A stretch of DNA of 5,183 bases from Candidatus Woesebacteria bacterium (GTDB lineage: Bacteria > Patescibacteriota > Microgenomatia > UBA8517). Of the stretch, positions 1 through 4,981 are shown in pieces. Made by a program: the position numbers and the translations under genes. The stretch spans positions 1-5,183 of the forward strand of contig JACOZU010000042.1 in assembly GCA_016181165.1 (NCBI GenBank). Reading direction: 5' to 3'. Numbering within the stretch: the stretch's first letter is position 1; every line of letters begins with the position of its first letter. Under the pieces are notes generated by a model, which did not search any database, had not been told where the DNA came from, and saw only the letters and a list, made by a program, of their open reading frames with translations.

Positions 1-1
1 A

Positions 2-307
2 ATTGCCAAGAAAGTTGCTAGTCGGATAAGGGAAAAGGACGGTGGACTTCCTGGGGTAAAGGCCTTGGGGTTTGCCGTCGGTGGCTACGCCCAAGTTTCG
101 ATGAACTTGGTAGACTACGAAAAAACAAATTTTGACGAAGCATATCGCGCCGTTGAGAGAGAAGCCAAAAAATTTAAGGTTGGTATTAGAAGTTCCGAAG
201 TTTACGGTATGATTCCCCTCGAAGCACTGATTAGATCCGTCAAAAACACCTTTAAGGCAAAAGATTTTACTGCGAAGCAGGTTTTGGAGAAAAGATTATA
301 TGAATAG
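2..307 (+). CDS. ftcD: glutamate formimidoyltransferase, C-terminal part (5' end outside window)
   Basis: The frame is open from base 2, giving 101 residues up to TAG at 305-307; the start lies to the left of the window. The family transfers the formimino (or formyl) group between folate and glutamate in the cytoplasm. The visible part matches the C-terminal subdomain of the transferase: a GGLPGVKALG segment, then AQVSMNLVDYEKT, then a helix rich in E and K, then GMIPLEALI, all in family order. Full-length stand-alone enzymes are about 300 residues, so roughly a third is visible. A TTG at 65 could be mistaken for a start, but homology continues upstream of it. The stop overlaps the next gene by 8 nt, so the two are probably co-translated. 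Animals fuse these two domains in one FTCD protein; here they are separate. Family assignment is firm. Whether glutamate is the physiological partner is inferred. Confidence 0.85.
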   Translation: MAKKVASRIREKDGGLPGVKALGFAVGGYAQVSMNLVDYEKTNFDEAYRAVEREAKKFKVGIRSSEVYGMIPLEALIRSVKNTFKAKDFTAKQVLEKRLYE

Positions 308-809
308 TATTAAATCTCAAAAAATAGAGAAGTTTTTGGAAGAACTATCAAGCTCTTCCCCAACCCCCGGCGGAGGAGCGGTTGCCGCCCTCTCGGGAGC
401 AATGGCCGCCTCTTTGGCCGCCATGGTTGCCAATCTGACCCTAGGAAAGAAAGGTTACGAGACGGTCCAAAAGGAAGTTAAAAAGATTAAGAGTGAAGCG
501 CTTAGATATCAAAAGGAGCTTCTTAAATTAGCCGACCTTGACGTAGCCGCCTTTGACGCAGTTATGGCTGCCTATAAAAGTAAGAGTAAGGCAAGAATTA
601 GAAAATCTCTTAAGAAGGCAACCGATATTCCTTCTAGGGTGGTACTTCTTGCCAAGAAAGTTGAGAAATTGGCGGGGAGACTTGCGAGAATCGGCAACAA
701 AAATGCAGCCTCCGATGCCAAAAGTGCGGAAGCCTTGGCCCAAGCCGCCCAAAAGGCAGCGGATGAGAATATTAAGATTAACGTCCGAACCCTTGCGGGC
801 TTAAAATAA
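300..809 (+). CDS. fchA: FTCD_C-family formimidoyl-THF cyclodeaminase / methenyl-THF cyclohydrolase
   Basis: This 169-residue all-helical protein belongs to the cyclodeaminase/cyclohydrolase family, which closes formimino-THF to 5,10-methenyl-THF with release of ammonia, or interconverts methenyl- and formyl-THF. The signature SPTPGGGAVAALSGAMAA is at residues 20-37, followed by MVANLTLGKKGY (42-53). A conserved acidic spot, DLDVAAFDAV, lies at 79-88 (D81 is the likely active-site aspartate), and the closing GNKNAASDA is at 132-140. Family members are usually about 200 residues, so this one is trimmed, mainly in the Lys/Arg-rich middle (about 90-130). The ATG at 300 is preceded by GGAG at 286-289, 10 nt away, and lies inside the end of the ftcD-like gene, which supports this start and translational coupling. 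Cyclodeaminase and cyclohydrolase cannot be told apart from sequence alone; the ftcD partner favours cyclodeaminase. The antisense frames over this gene are composition shadows. Confidence 0.86.
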   Translation: MNSIKSQKIEKFLEELSSSSPTPGGGAVAALSGAMAASLAAMVANLTLGKKGYETVQKEVKKIKSEALRYQKELLKLADLDVAAFDAVMAAYKSKSKARIRKSLKKATDIPSRVVLLAKKVEKLAGRLARIGNKNAASDAKSAEALAQAAQKAADENIKINVRTLAGLK

Positions 810-821
810 AACTGGTAGAAT
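793..821 (+). promoter_or_regulatory. putative extended -10 promoter of rpsB
   Basis: TAGAAT at 816-821 matches the TATAAT consensus at 5 of 6 positions. It is preceded by TGG at 813-815, which fits an extended -10 (TGn). TTGCGG at 793-798 is a weak -35 (3 of 6) at exactly 17 nt spacing, and it overlaps the end of the fchA-like gene. The predicted transcript would start near 828, just before the structured leader at 839-909 and about 100 nt before the rpsB ATG. Predicted from sequence only. Confidence 0.6.
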
Positions 822-838
822 AGCAAAGTTTTGACTCA

Positions 839-909
839 CATCGGTCACGTCTCCTGGATTCTTCCGACCGATGGCGGATGCGTAACACAGCTTACGCTGA
901 TAAGGAGAC
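839..909 (+). promoter_or_regulatory. candidate rpsB leader RNA with H-type pseudoknot
   Basis: Three helices can be read directly. P1 is a perfect 8-bp stem, CATCGGTC (839-846) with GACCGATG (866-873). P2 is a 6-bp hairpin, GCGTAA (880-885) with TTACGC (892-897), loop CACAGC. P3 pairs GTCTCCT (849-855, in the P1 loop) with AGGAGAC (903-909), 7 bp. The order P1-P3-P1'-P3' is an H-type pseudoknot: two nucleotides (847-848) cross the 7-bp P3 groove and P2 sits in the long connecting loop. P3 hides an AAGGAG (902-907) that would otherwise look like a Shine-Dalgarno, although it is 22 nt from the ATG. S2 is known to repress its own operon through a structured rpsB leader in gammaproteobacteria; a similar role here is inference. 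There is no U-tract after the structure, so control of translation or RNA stability is likelier than intrinsic termination. Confidence 0.55.
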
Positions 910-929
910 AAAAAATTTCCATAAATTGA

Positions 930-1403
930 ATGGCAGTAAAGATATCCCTAAAGCAGCTTCTTGAGGCGGGTGCCCATTTCGGGCACCAGGCCAAGCGCTG
1001 GAATCCCAAAATGGCGCCCTATCTTTACGGTACCCAGGAAGGGGTTCATGTTTTTGATTTGCTAAAGACAAAAAGTGCCTTGGAAGAGGCTCTCGAAGCC
1101 ATAAAAACGGCGGTGGCTGAAGGAAAAGTAATTCTTCTTTTAGGAAGCAAAAAACAGGCTAGAGAGAAGATAATTGAAATAGGAACAGAAACGGCAGTGC
1201 CGTATGTTTCCGAGAGGTGGTTGGGAGGAACCCTGACCAAAAATGGCGGCCGGGGAATACAACAAATTTACCAAGAAAGAAAGACTTCTCATGGAACGCG
1301 AAATTGCCAGACTGGAAAGATTTTTCGGCGGGATGATAACTCTCGAGAAAACCCCCGACGTTCTTTTTATTGTCGATACCCACAAAGAGGCGGGGGCGGT
1401 TAA
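930..1403 (+). CDS. rpsB: 30S ribosomal protein S2, N-terminal fragment (frameshifted)
   Basis: S2 is a small-subunit protein that binds late in assembly and bridges the head and body of the 30S subunit. Residues 1-103 are unmistakable: the HFGHQ...RWNPKM motif at 17-29, a GVHVFDLLKT strand, the VILLLGSKKQA segment and RWLGGTLT at 96-103. Homology stops after T103 (base 1238). The remaining 54 codons to TAA at 1401-1403 are out-of-frame readthrough of the C-terminal part. An in-frame TGA at 927-929 rules out any start earlier than the ATG at 930. Compared with other S2 proteins, about 17 residues expected between LGGTLT and KMAAGEYNKF, the first arm of the coiled-coil hairpin, are absent. The fusion point is a run of five A at 1239-1243. 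The gene heads the rpsB-tsf-frr block and follows the structured leader. An intact S2 would be about 237 residues. The break is probably an assembly or sequencing artefact. Confidence 0.9.
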   Translation: MAVKISLKQLLEAGAHFGHQAKRWNPKMAPYLYGTQEGVHVFDLLKTKSALEEALEAIKTAVAEGKVILLLGSKKQAREKIIEIGTETAVPYVSERWLGGTLTKNGGRGIQQIYQERKTSHGTRNCQTGKIFRRDDNSRENPRRSFYCRYPQRGGGG

Positions 1404-1593
1404 GGAGGCAAGAAAATCGAAAGTAACCGTAGTCGGAATCGTTGATTCTAATGCCGACCCGACTTTGGTTGATTATCCCATTCCCATGAATGACGACGCC
1501 GCCAAGGCGGTTGATTATGTGCTAGGATTAGTTAAAGAGGCAATCGTTGAAGGCAAGAAAAAAGTCAAGAAAGTTCAAAAAGAAGAAAAATGA
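1243..1593 (+). CDS. rpsB: 30S ribosomal protein S2, C-terminal fragment (frameshifted)
   Basis: This is the second half of S2, in a different frame from the first half. The ATG at 1243 is most likely an internal methionine of the intact protein (KMAAGEYNKFTKKE, the second arm of the coiled-coil hairpin), not a real start; there is no ribosome-binding site before it. Family landmarks follow in order: LERFFGGM, TPDVLFIVDTHKEAGAVKEA, then the strongly conserved VVGIVDSNADP and VDYPIPMNDDAAKAVDYVL, and a Lys-rich tail. The frame B codon AAA at 1240-1242 also fits the family, so the lesion lies within about 1239-1242. N part (103 aa) plus C part (117 aa) plus the missing 17 or so gives a normal S2 length. 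The TGA stop (1591-1593) overlaps the tsf start as ATGA, so the downstream reading context is intact. Confidence 0.88.
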   Translation: MAAGEYNKFTKKERLLMEREIARLERFFGGMITLEKTPDVLFIVDTHKEAGAVKEARKSKVTVVGIVDSNADPTLVDYPIPMNDDAAKAVDYVLGLVKEAIVEGKKKVKKVQKEEK

Positions 1594-2051
1594 AAATATC
1601 ATTTGATACCATCAGAAAACTTCGGGAAGAGTCCGGAGCACCCGTAATCCGCGTCAAAAAAGTTTTGGAGGAAGTTAACGGAGATGAAAAGAAAGCCTTC
1701 AAAGTTCTTCGAAAAGAGGGATTTGAGAAGGCCGGAAAGAAAGAAGGCAGAGAAACCCCTCAAGGACTAATCGAAACCTATGTTCACCACGATGGGCGGG
1801 TCGCAAGCATGGTCGAGCTTCTCTGCGAAACCGATTTTGTTGCCAGAAACGAGCTTTTTAAAAACCTTGCTCACGACTTGGCCCTTCAGGTTGCTTCTCT
1901 TGGAGCAAAAGACGCGAAGGAGTTAATGGTGCAGGAATTTATTAAAGACTCCGCAAAAAAAGTGGAAGATTTGGTTCGCGAGGTAATAGCAAAAACCGGT
2001 GAGAATGTTCGCGTAGGTAGAATTTTTCGTGTAGAATTGGGTGATGGATGA
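1590..2051 (+). CDS. tsf: translation elongation factor Ts (short form)
   Basis: EF-Ts is the cytoplasmic nucleotide-exchange factor that releases GDP from EF-Tu. The N-terminal UBA-like domain spans about residues 4-45 (LREESGAPVIRVKKVLEE, then GDEKKAFKVLRKEG). The core domain begins at GLIETYVHHDGRVASMVEL (59-77), followed by the catalytic signature TDFVARN at 81-87, whose Asp-Phe pair disturbs the Mg site of EF-Tu, and then HDLALQVA (95-102). The C-terminal end, GENVRVGRIFRVELG, matches the closing strand of the family. At 153 residues it is much shorter than the E. coli form (283) because it carries one core subdomain instead of two, a layout also known from Thermus-type EF-Ts. Its ATG overlaps the rpsB stop by 4 nt, which implies coupling, and its own end overlaps frr. 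The typical DCKKAL of the UBA domain is RVKKVL here, a mild deviation. Confidence 0.95.
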   Translation: MKISFDTIRKLREESGAPVIRVKKVLEEVNGDEKKAFKVLRKEGFEKAGKKEGRETPQGLIETYVHHDGRVASMVELLCETDFVARNELFKNLAHDLALQVASLGAKDAKELMVQEFIKDSAKKVEDLVREVIAKTGENVRVGRIFRVELGDG

Positions 2052-2598
2052 AGCTTCGGTTCGCTCCAAAATGAGCGAGGTGGTTGACCTGATCACTTCC
2101 GACGTTGGCGCCATCAGAACGGGCCGGGCCGCCCCCGCCCTGGTTAACGGGCTTGAAATAGCCGTCTATGGCGGCGCCCAAAAATTGAAAGTTCAGGAGC
2201 TGGCGACAATATCAGCCCCCGACACCAGCTCCTTGGTAATTGACCCTTGGGATAAATCAATTATTGGGGAAATTAAACAAGGGATTTTGGCTGCCAATGT
2301 GGGCTTAAACCCGATGATTGACGGAGAGATTATCAGAATTTCCCTTCCCCCTTTGACCACCGAAGACAGGGAAAAATATGTCAAGCTTCTTTCGGCCAAA
2401 TTGGAAAATGGAAGGGTGATGATCAGACAGATTAGGGGGGACGTCATGCACGAGATAAGGAAAAAATTTGAGGCAAAGGAAATGACCGAGGATGAAAAAT
2501 TTGCCCAGGAAAAACGCTTGCAGGAAATAACAGACGAGTTCATAAGAAATATTGAGGCGGTTGGGGAAAGAAAGAAACAAGAATTACTTCAGATCTAA
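2044..2598 (+). CDS. frr: ribosome recycling factor
   Basis: RRF acts with EF-G to split the post-termination ribosome so it can be reused. The protein is full length (184 aa from this start; family about 185). Visible family features are IRTGRAAP at 24-31, the LVIDPWDKS strand, GLNP at 87-90, IRISLPPLT at 97-105, a long basic helix with RVMIRQIRGD (124-133) that covers the region of the functionally important Arg132 of E. coli RRF, and a helical C-terminus ending KKQELLQI. A GTG at 2041 would add one residue; the ATG at 2044 is preferred because the protein then fits the family N-terminus and the start sits 7 nt after a TAGAAT at 2032-2037. The start overlaps tsf by 8 nt. pyrH, normally between tsf and frr, is absent. 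No Shine-Dalgarno is seen. Confidence 0.95.
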   Translation: MDEASVRSKMSEVVDLITSDVGAIRTGRAAPALVNGLEIAVYGGAQKLKVQELATISAPDTSSLVIDPWDKSIIGEIKQGILAANVGLNPMIDGEIIRISLPPLTTEDREKYVKLLSAKLENGRVMIRQIRGDVMHEIRKKFEAKEMTEDEKFAQEKRLQEITDEFIRNIEAVGERKKQELLQI

Positions 2599-2602
2599 TA
2601 CC

Positions 2603-2611
2603 TGCTAAAAT
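2603..2611 (+). promoter_or_regulatory. putative extended -10 promoter of rseP (leaderless)
   Basis: TGCTAAAAT is an extended -10 (TGn followed by TAAAAT, 5 of 6 to consensus) in the 21-nt gap between frr and rseP. The expected start of transcription is near 2618, two bases before the ATG at 2620, so the mRNA would have almost no 5' leader. The best -35 candidate (TTACTT, 2584-2589) is poor, as is common for extended -10 promoters. No Shine-Dalgarno lies between this element and the ATG. Confidence 0.5.
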
Positions 2612-2619
2612 AGTAAGTA

Positions 2620-3723
2620 ATGATTGGTTCGATTCTGGTCTTTTTGGTTGTTTTATCAATTTTAGTTCTTGTTCACGAACTTGGGCACTTCATCGTTGCC
2701 GTTAGAAGCGGCGTTTTGGTTGAGGAGTTCGGTTTTGGCATCCCTCCCAGAATATTTGCCGTTCAAGTTGGAGAGACCCTTTATTCTTTAAATCTCCTTC
2801 CTTTCGGGGGGTTTGTAAAACTTCACGGAGAAACCACGGACGAAGGCGTTAGTTACCCAAATAGGGCCTTTTTGAATAAAAGCAAAAAAGCCAGGTCCTC
2901 AATACTGATAGCCGGAGTTTTAATGAATTTTCTTTTGGCAATTTTGGCGTTTGCCGTGGTTTACTCTTTTTCGGGAATACCAAAAGATACAGGGCAAGTA
3001 AAAGTGGTCGAAGTGACCTCGGGTTCCCCAGCCCAAGTATCGGGAATAATCGTGGGCGATATCGTTAGTCTTGTTGACGGAAAGGCTGTGACCAAAGTTT
3101 CGGAATTTGTGGAACTGGTTGAAGCCAAAAAAGGCAAAAAGGTTGTTGTCGAAATTGAAAGAAACGGGGAAGTTAAAAAATTGACCCTCATTCCAAGAGA
3201 AAGCCCGCCAGAGGGGGAAGGGCCTTTGGGGGTAACCATTACGGCCACGGAAATTTATTATCCACCGGTCCTGGTCCGACCCTTTATAGGAATTTATTAC
3301 GGCTTTAAAGAAGCCCTTTTTTGGGGAGGGACGGTTGCTACGGGTCTGATTAACATCGTTACCGACTTATTTAAAGGACAAGCCCCCAAGGACTTAGCCG
3401 GACCGGTCGGAATTTTTGCCATTACATCGGAAGCGGCAAAACTTGGGGCCATTCCCCTCATTAATTTCGTCGGCATTCTTTCTGTCAATCTGGCGATTCT
3501 AAACATAATCCCTTTCCCGGCCCTGGACGGCGGAAGACTTCTTTTTGTTTTTATCGAAGGTATTCTGGGAAGAAAAGTCGTTCCCAAGGTGGAATCGATT
3601 ATTCATACAATAGGCATGATTATTCTCATTCTTTTAATCCTGGCCATAACCGCCAGAGATATTCAAAGGATAATAGCAGCGGGCGGAGTTTCGGGTTTTT
3701 TGAATAATGTTCTCTCTCGCTAG
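2620..3723 (+). CDS. rseP: RseP-like site-2 zinc metalloprotease (M50B), one PDZ domain
   Basis: This membrane-embedded protease cuts transmembrane segments of its substrates, such as anti-sigma factors or leftover signal peptides, within the bilayer. The zinc motif HELGH is at residues 19-23 in the first membrane segment (about 2-24). A second membrane segment spans about 94-116 (GVLMNFLLA). A single PDZ domain lies at about 127-200 (VVEVTSGSPAQVSGIIVGDIV) on the outer side. The third segment carries NIIPFPALDGG (295-305), whose Asp303 is the third zinc ligand, and a last segment lies near 327-345. At 367 aa with one PDZ it resembles Gram-positive RasP forms rather than E. coli RseP with two. 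The ATG at 2620 gives a complete first helix. Its position between frr and proS matches the classical cluster with uppS, cdsA and dxr lost. Substrates cannot be inferred from this window. Confidence 0.93.
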   Translation: MIGSILVFLVVLSILVLVHELGHFIVAVRSGVLVEEFGFGIPPRIFAVQVGETLYSLNLLPFGGFVKLHGETTDEGVSYPNRAFLNKSKKARSSILIAGVLMNFLLAILAFAVVYSFSGIPKDTGQVKVVEVTSGSPAQVSGIIVGDIVSLVDGKAVTKVSEFVELVEAKKGKKVVVEIERNGEVKKLTLIPRESPPEGEGPLGVTITATEIYYPPVLVRPFIGIYYGFKEALFWGGTVATGLINIVTDLFKGQAPKDLAGPVGIFAITSEAAKLGAIPLINFVGILSVNLAILNIIPFPALDGGRLLFVFIEGILGRKVVPKVESIIHTIGMIILILLILAITARDIQRIIAAGGVSGFLNNVLSR

Positions 3724-3728
3724 TGTAA

Positions 3729-3734
3729 TATAAT
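3729..3734 (+). promoter_or_regulatory. putative -10 element of proS (leaderless)
   Basis: A perfect TATAAT sits in the 16-nt gap between rseP and proS. Six to seven bases downstream is the ATG at 3740, so transcription would begin at or next to the start codon. No acceptable -35 is visible at normal spacing (TTGAAT at 3700-3705 is 23 nt away), and no Shine-Dalgarno is present. The short AT-rich gap makes a chance match possible. Confidence 0.42.
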
Positions 3735-3739
3735 AAGCC

Positions 3740-4981
3740 ATGCGTCAGTCAAAAGTTTTTCCCAAAACAAAAAAAGAAGCGCCCAAAGAGGCGGAAAGCA
3801 TTAACCATAAACTCCTGGTGCGGGCCGGATATATTGATCAGCTTATGGCCGGCTCTTGGACCCTTCTTCCCTTAGGCTGGAGAGTTATTACCAAAATAAA
3901 TCAAATAATCAGGGAGGAAATGAATGCCATCGGTGGCCAGGAGATGCTCATGCCTCTTCTTCACCCTAGGGAAATTTGGGGAGAAACCGGCCGGTGGGGA
4001 AGTTCAAAAGACAGCCCCCTGGGTGCAAAGGAAATAATGTATCAATTCAAAGATATTAGGGGGAGGGAGTTTGCACTCTCCTTTACCCACGAAGAAATTG
4101 TCATGGATTTACTTCGTAAGAACATCAAAAGCTACGCCGATCTTCCTCTGGCCGTCTATCATTTTTCGACAAAATTCAGGAATGAACCACGGGCGAGGTC
4201 CGGCATTTTGCGGGCCAGAGAATTTATGATGAAAGACCTTTACTCGGCTCACACTAACGAGAAAGATTTAATGGAATTTTATAATAAGGCAAAAGGGGCT
4301 TACTCAAAAATATTTACAAGATTAGGATTTGATTTTAAGATAACCGAAGCTTCAGGCGGAGTTTTTACCACCAATAGGACCCACGAATTCCAAGTACTGG
4401 CAAAAACCGGAGAAGATACAATTTTTTATTGTGACCAATGCGATTGGGGACAAAACAAGGAAATTTTCAATGGGAAAGCTAGCGGGAAATGCCCGAAATG
4501 TAAGAAGGGTAAAATTACCGAGGCAAAAGCGATTGAGGTAGGCAATATTTTTCCACTAGGCACCTGGTACGCCGAAAGGATGAGGGTTTATTACACGGAT
4601 AAGGCCGGAATGAAAAAACCGGTTTGGTTTGGCAGTTACGGAATCGGACCGACCAGGGTTTTGGGGGCTTTGGTTGAGGTCTCTCACGACAAGAAGGGAA
4701 TTATCTGGAATCCGGTAGTCTCACCATTTGACGTTCATTTAATTGAACTACCCGGAGGAGACGCCAAAGAAATTTATGAGGAACTGACGGAAGCCGGAGT
4801 TGAAGTTCTTTGGGATGATAGGGAGGCAGGCGCCGGAGAAAAATTTGCCGACGCCGACCTGATCGGAATTCCCGTCAGACTTGTCGTCTCAGACAAAAGC
4901 GGCGATAAAATCGAATGGAAAAGACGGGCAAGTGAGAAGGTTGAACTTCTTTCCTTGGGAGAAGTGATAAAAAGACGATGA
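3740..4981 (+). CDS. proS: prolyl-tRNA synthetase, compact form without editing insertion
   Basis: This class II synthetase charges tRNA-Pro with proline in the cytoplasm. Motif 1 is near 53-76 with Pro72 (MPLLHP). The THEE substrate loop is at 116-119. Motif 2 is at about 143-170 (KFRNEPRAR then REFMMKDLYS), motif 3 at 298-310 (GSYGIGPTRVLG, Arg306), and the HGTP anticodon-binding domain from about 325 to the end. E. coli ProRS is 572 aa because an INS editing domain lies between motifs 2 and 3. Here that site, between the THEFQVL segment and IEVGNIFPLGT, holds only about 30 residues with two CxxC pairs (C231/C234 and C251/C254), probably a zinc knuckle. Removal of Ala from tRNA-Pro would then need a separate trans-editing protein, not visible here. 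The ATG at 3740 directly follows a TATAAT, and the end overlaps the HIT gene by 4 nt. Confidence 0.95.
   Translation: MRQSKVFPKTKKEAPKEAESINHKLLVRAGYIDQLMAGSWTLLPLGWRVITKINQIIREEMNAIGGQEMLMPLLHPREIWGETGRWGSSKDSPLGAKEIMYQFKDIRGREFALSFTHEEIVMDLLRKNIKSYADLPLAVYHFSTKFRNEPRARSGILRAREFMMKDLYSAHTNEKDLMEFYNKAKGAYSKIFTRLGFDFKITEASGGVFTTNRTHEFQVLAKTGEDTIFYCDQCDWGQNKEIFNGKASGKCPKCKKGKITEAKAIEVGNIFPLGTWYAERMRVYYTDKAGMKKPVWFGSYGIGPTRVLGALVEVSHDKKGIIWNPVVSPFDVHLIELPGGDAKEIYEELTEAGVEVLWDDREAGAGEKFADADLIGIPVRLVVSDKSGDKIEWKRRASEKVELLSLGEVIKRR

Noticed and set aside
528..826. Two antisense open frames across the cyclodeaminase gene
   Set aside because: They lie opposite a clear conserved gene, show no recognisable motifs, and reflect its repetitive Ala/Lys codons.
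831..836. TTGACT as a -35 box for a second rpsB promoter
   Set aside because: No acceptable -10 lies 16-18 nt downstream; the best is TGGATT at 3 of 6 matches. The segment lies downstream of the better promoter ending at 821.
810..838. Intrinsic terminator after the cyclodeaminase gene
   Set aside because: No GC-rich stem followed by a T-run is present between the stop and the leader; this stretch contains the promoter instead.
871..885. Mini open frame ATG-GCG-GAT-GCG-TAA in the rpsB leader (a possible leader peptide)
   Set aside because: Only four codons, no Shine-Dalgarno before it, and both ends are accounted for by the P1 and P2 stems. It contains no S2-related or regulatory codon run.
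1239..1243. Programmed ribosomal frameshift on the A-run in rpsB
   Set aside because: A shift would rejoin the frames but would still lack about 17 conserved residues, and rpsB is not known to use recoding.
1046..1385. Antisense open frames across the rpsB break, considered as an inserted gene
   Set aside because: The two S2 halves abut with loss, not gain, of sequence, and the antisense products resemble nothing known.
2041..2043. GTG at 2041 as the start of frr
   Set aside because: ATG immediately follows at 2044 and is the stronger start codon; GTG would add only one residue. It cannot be fully excluded.
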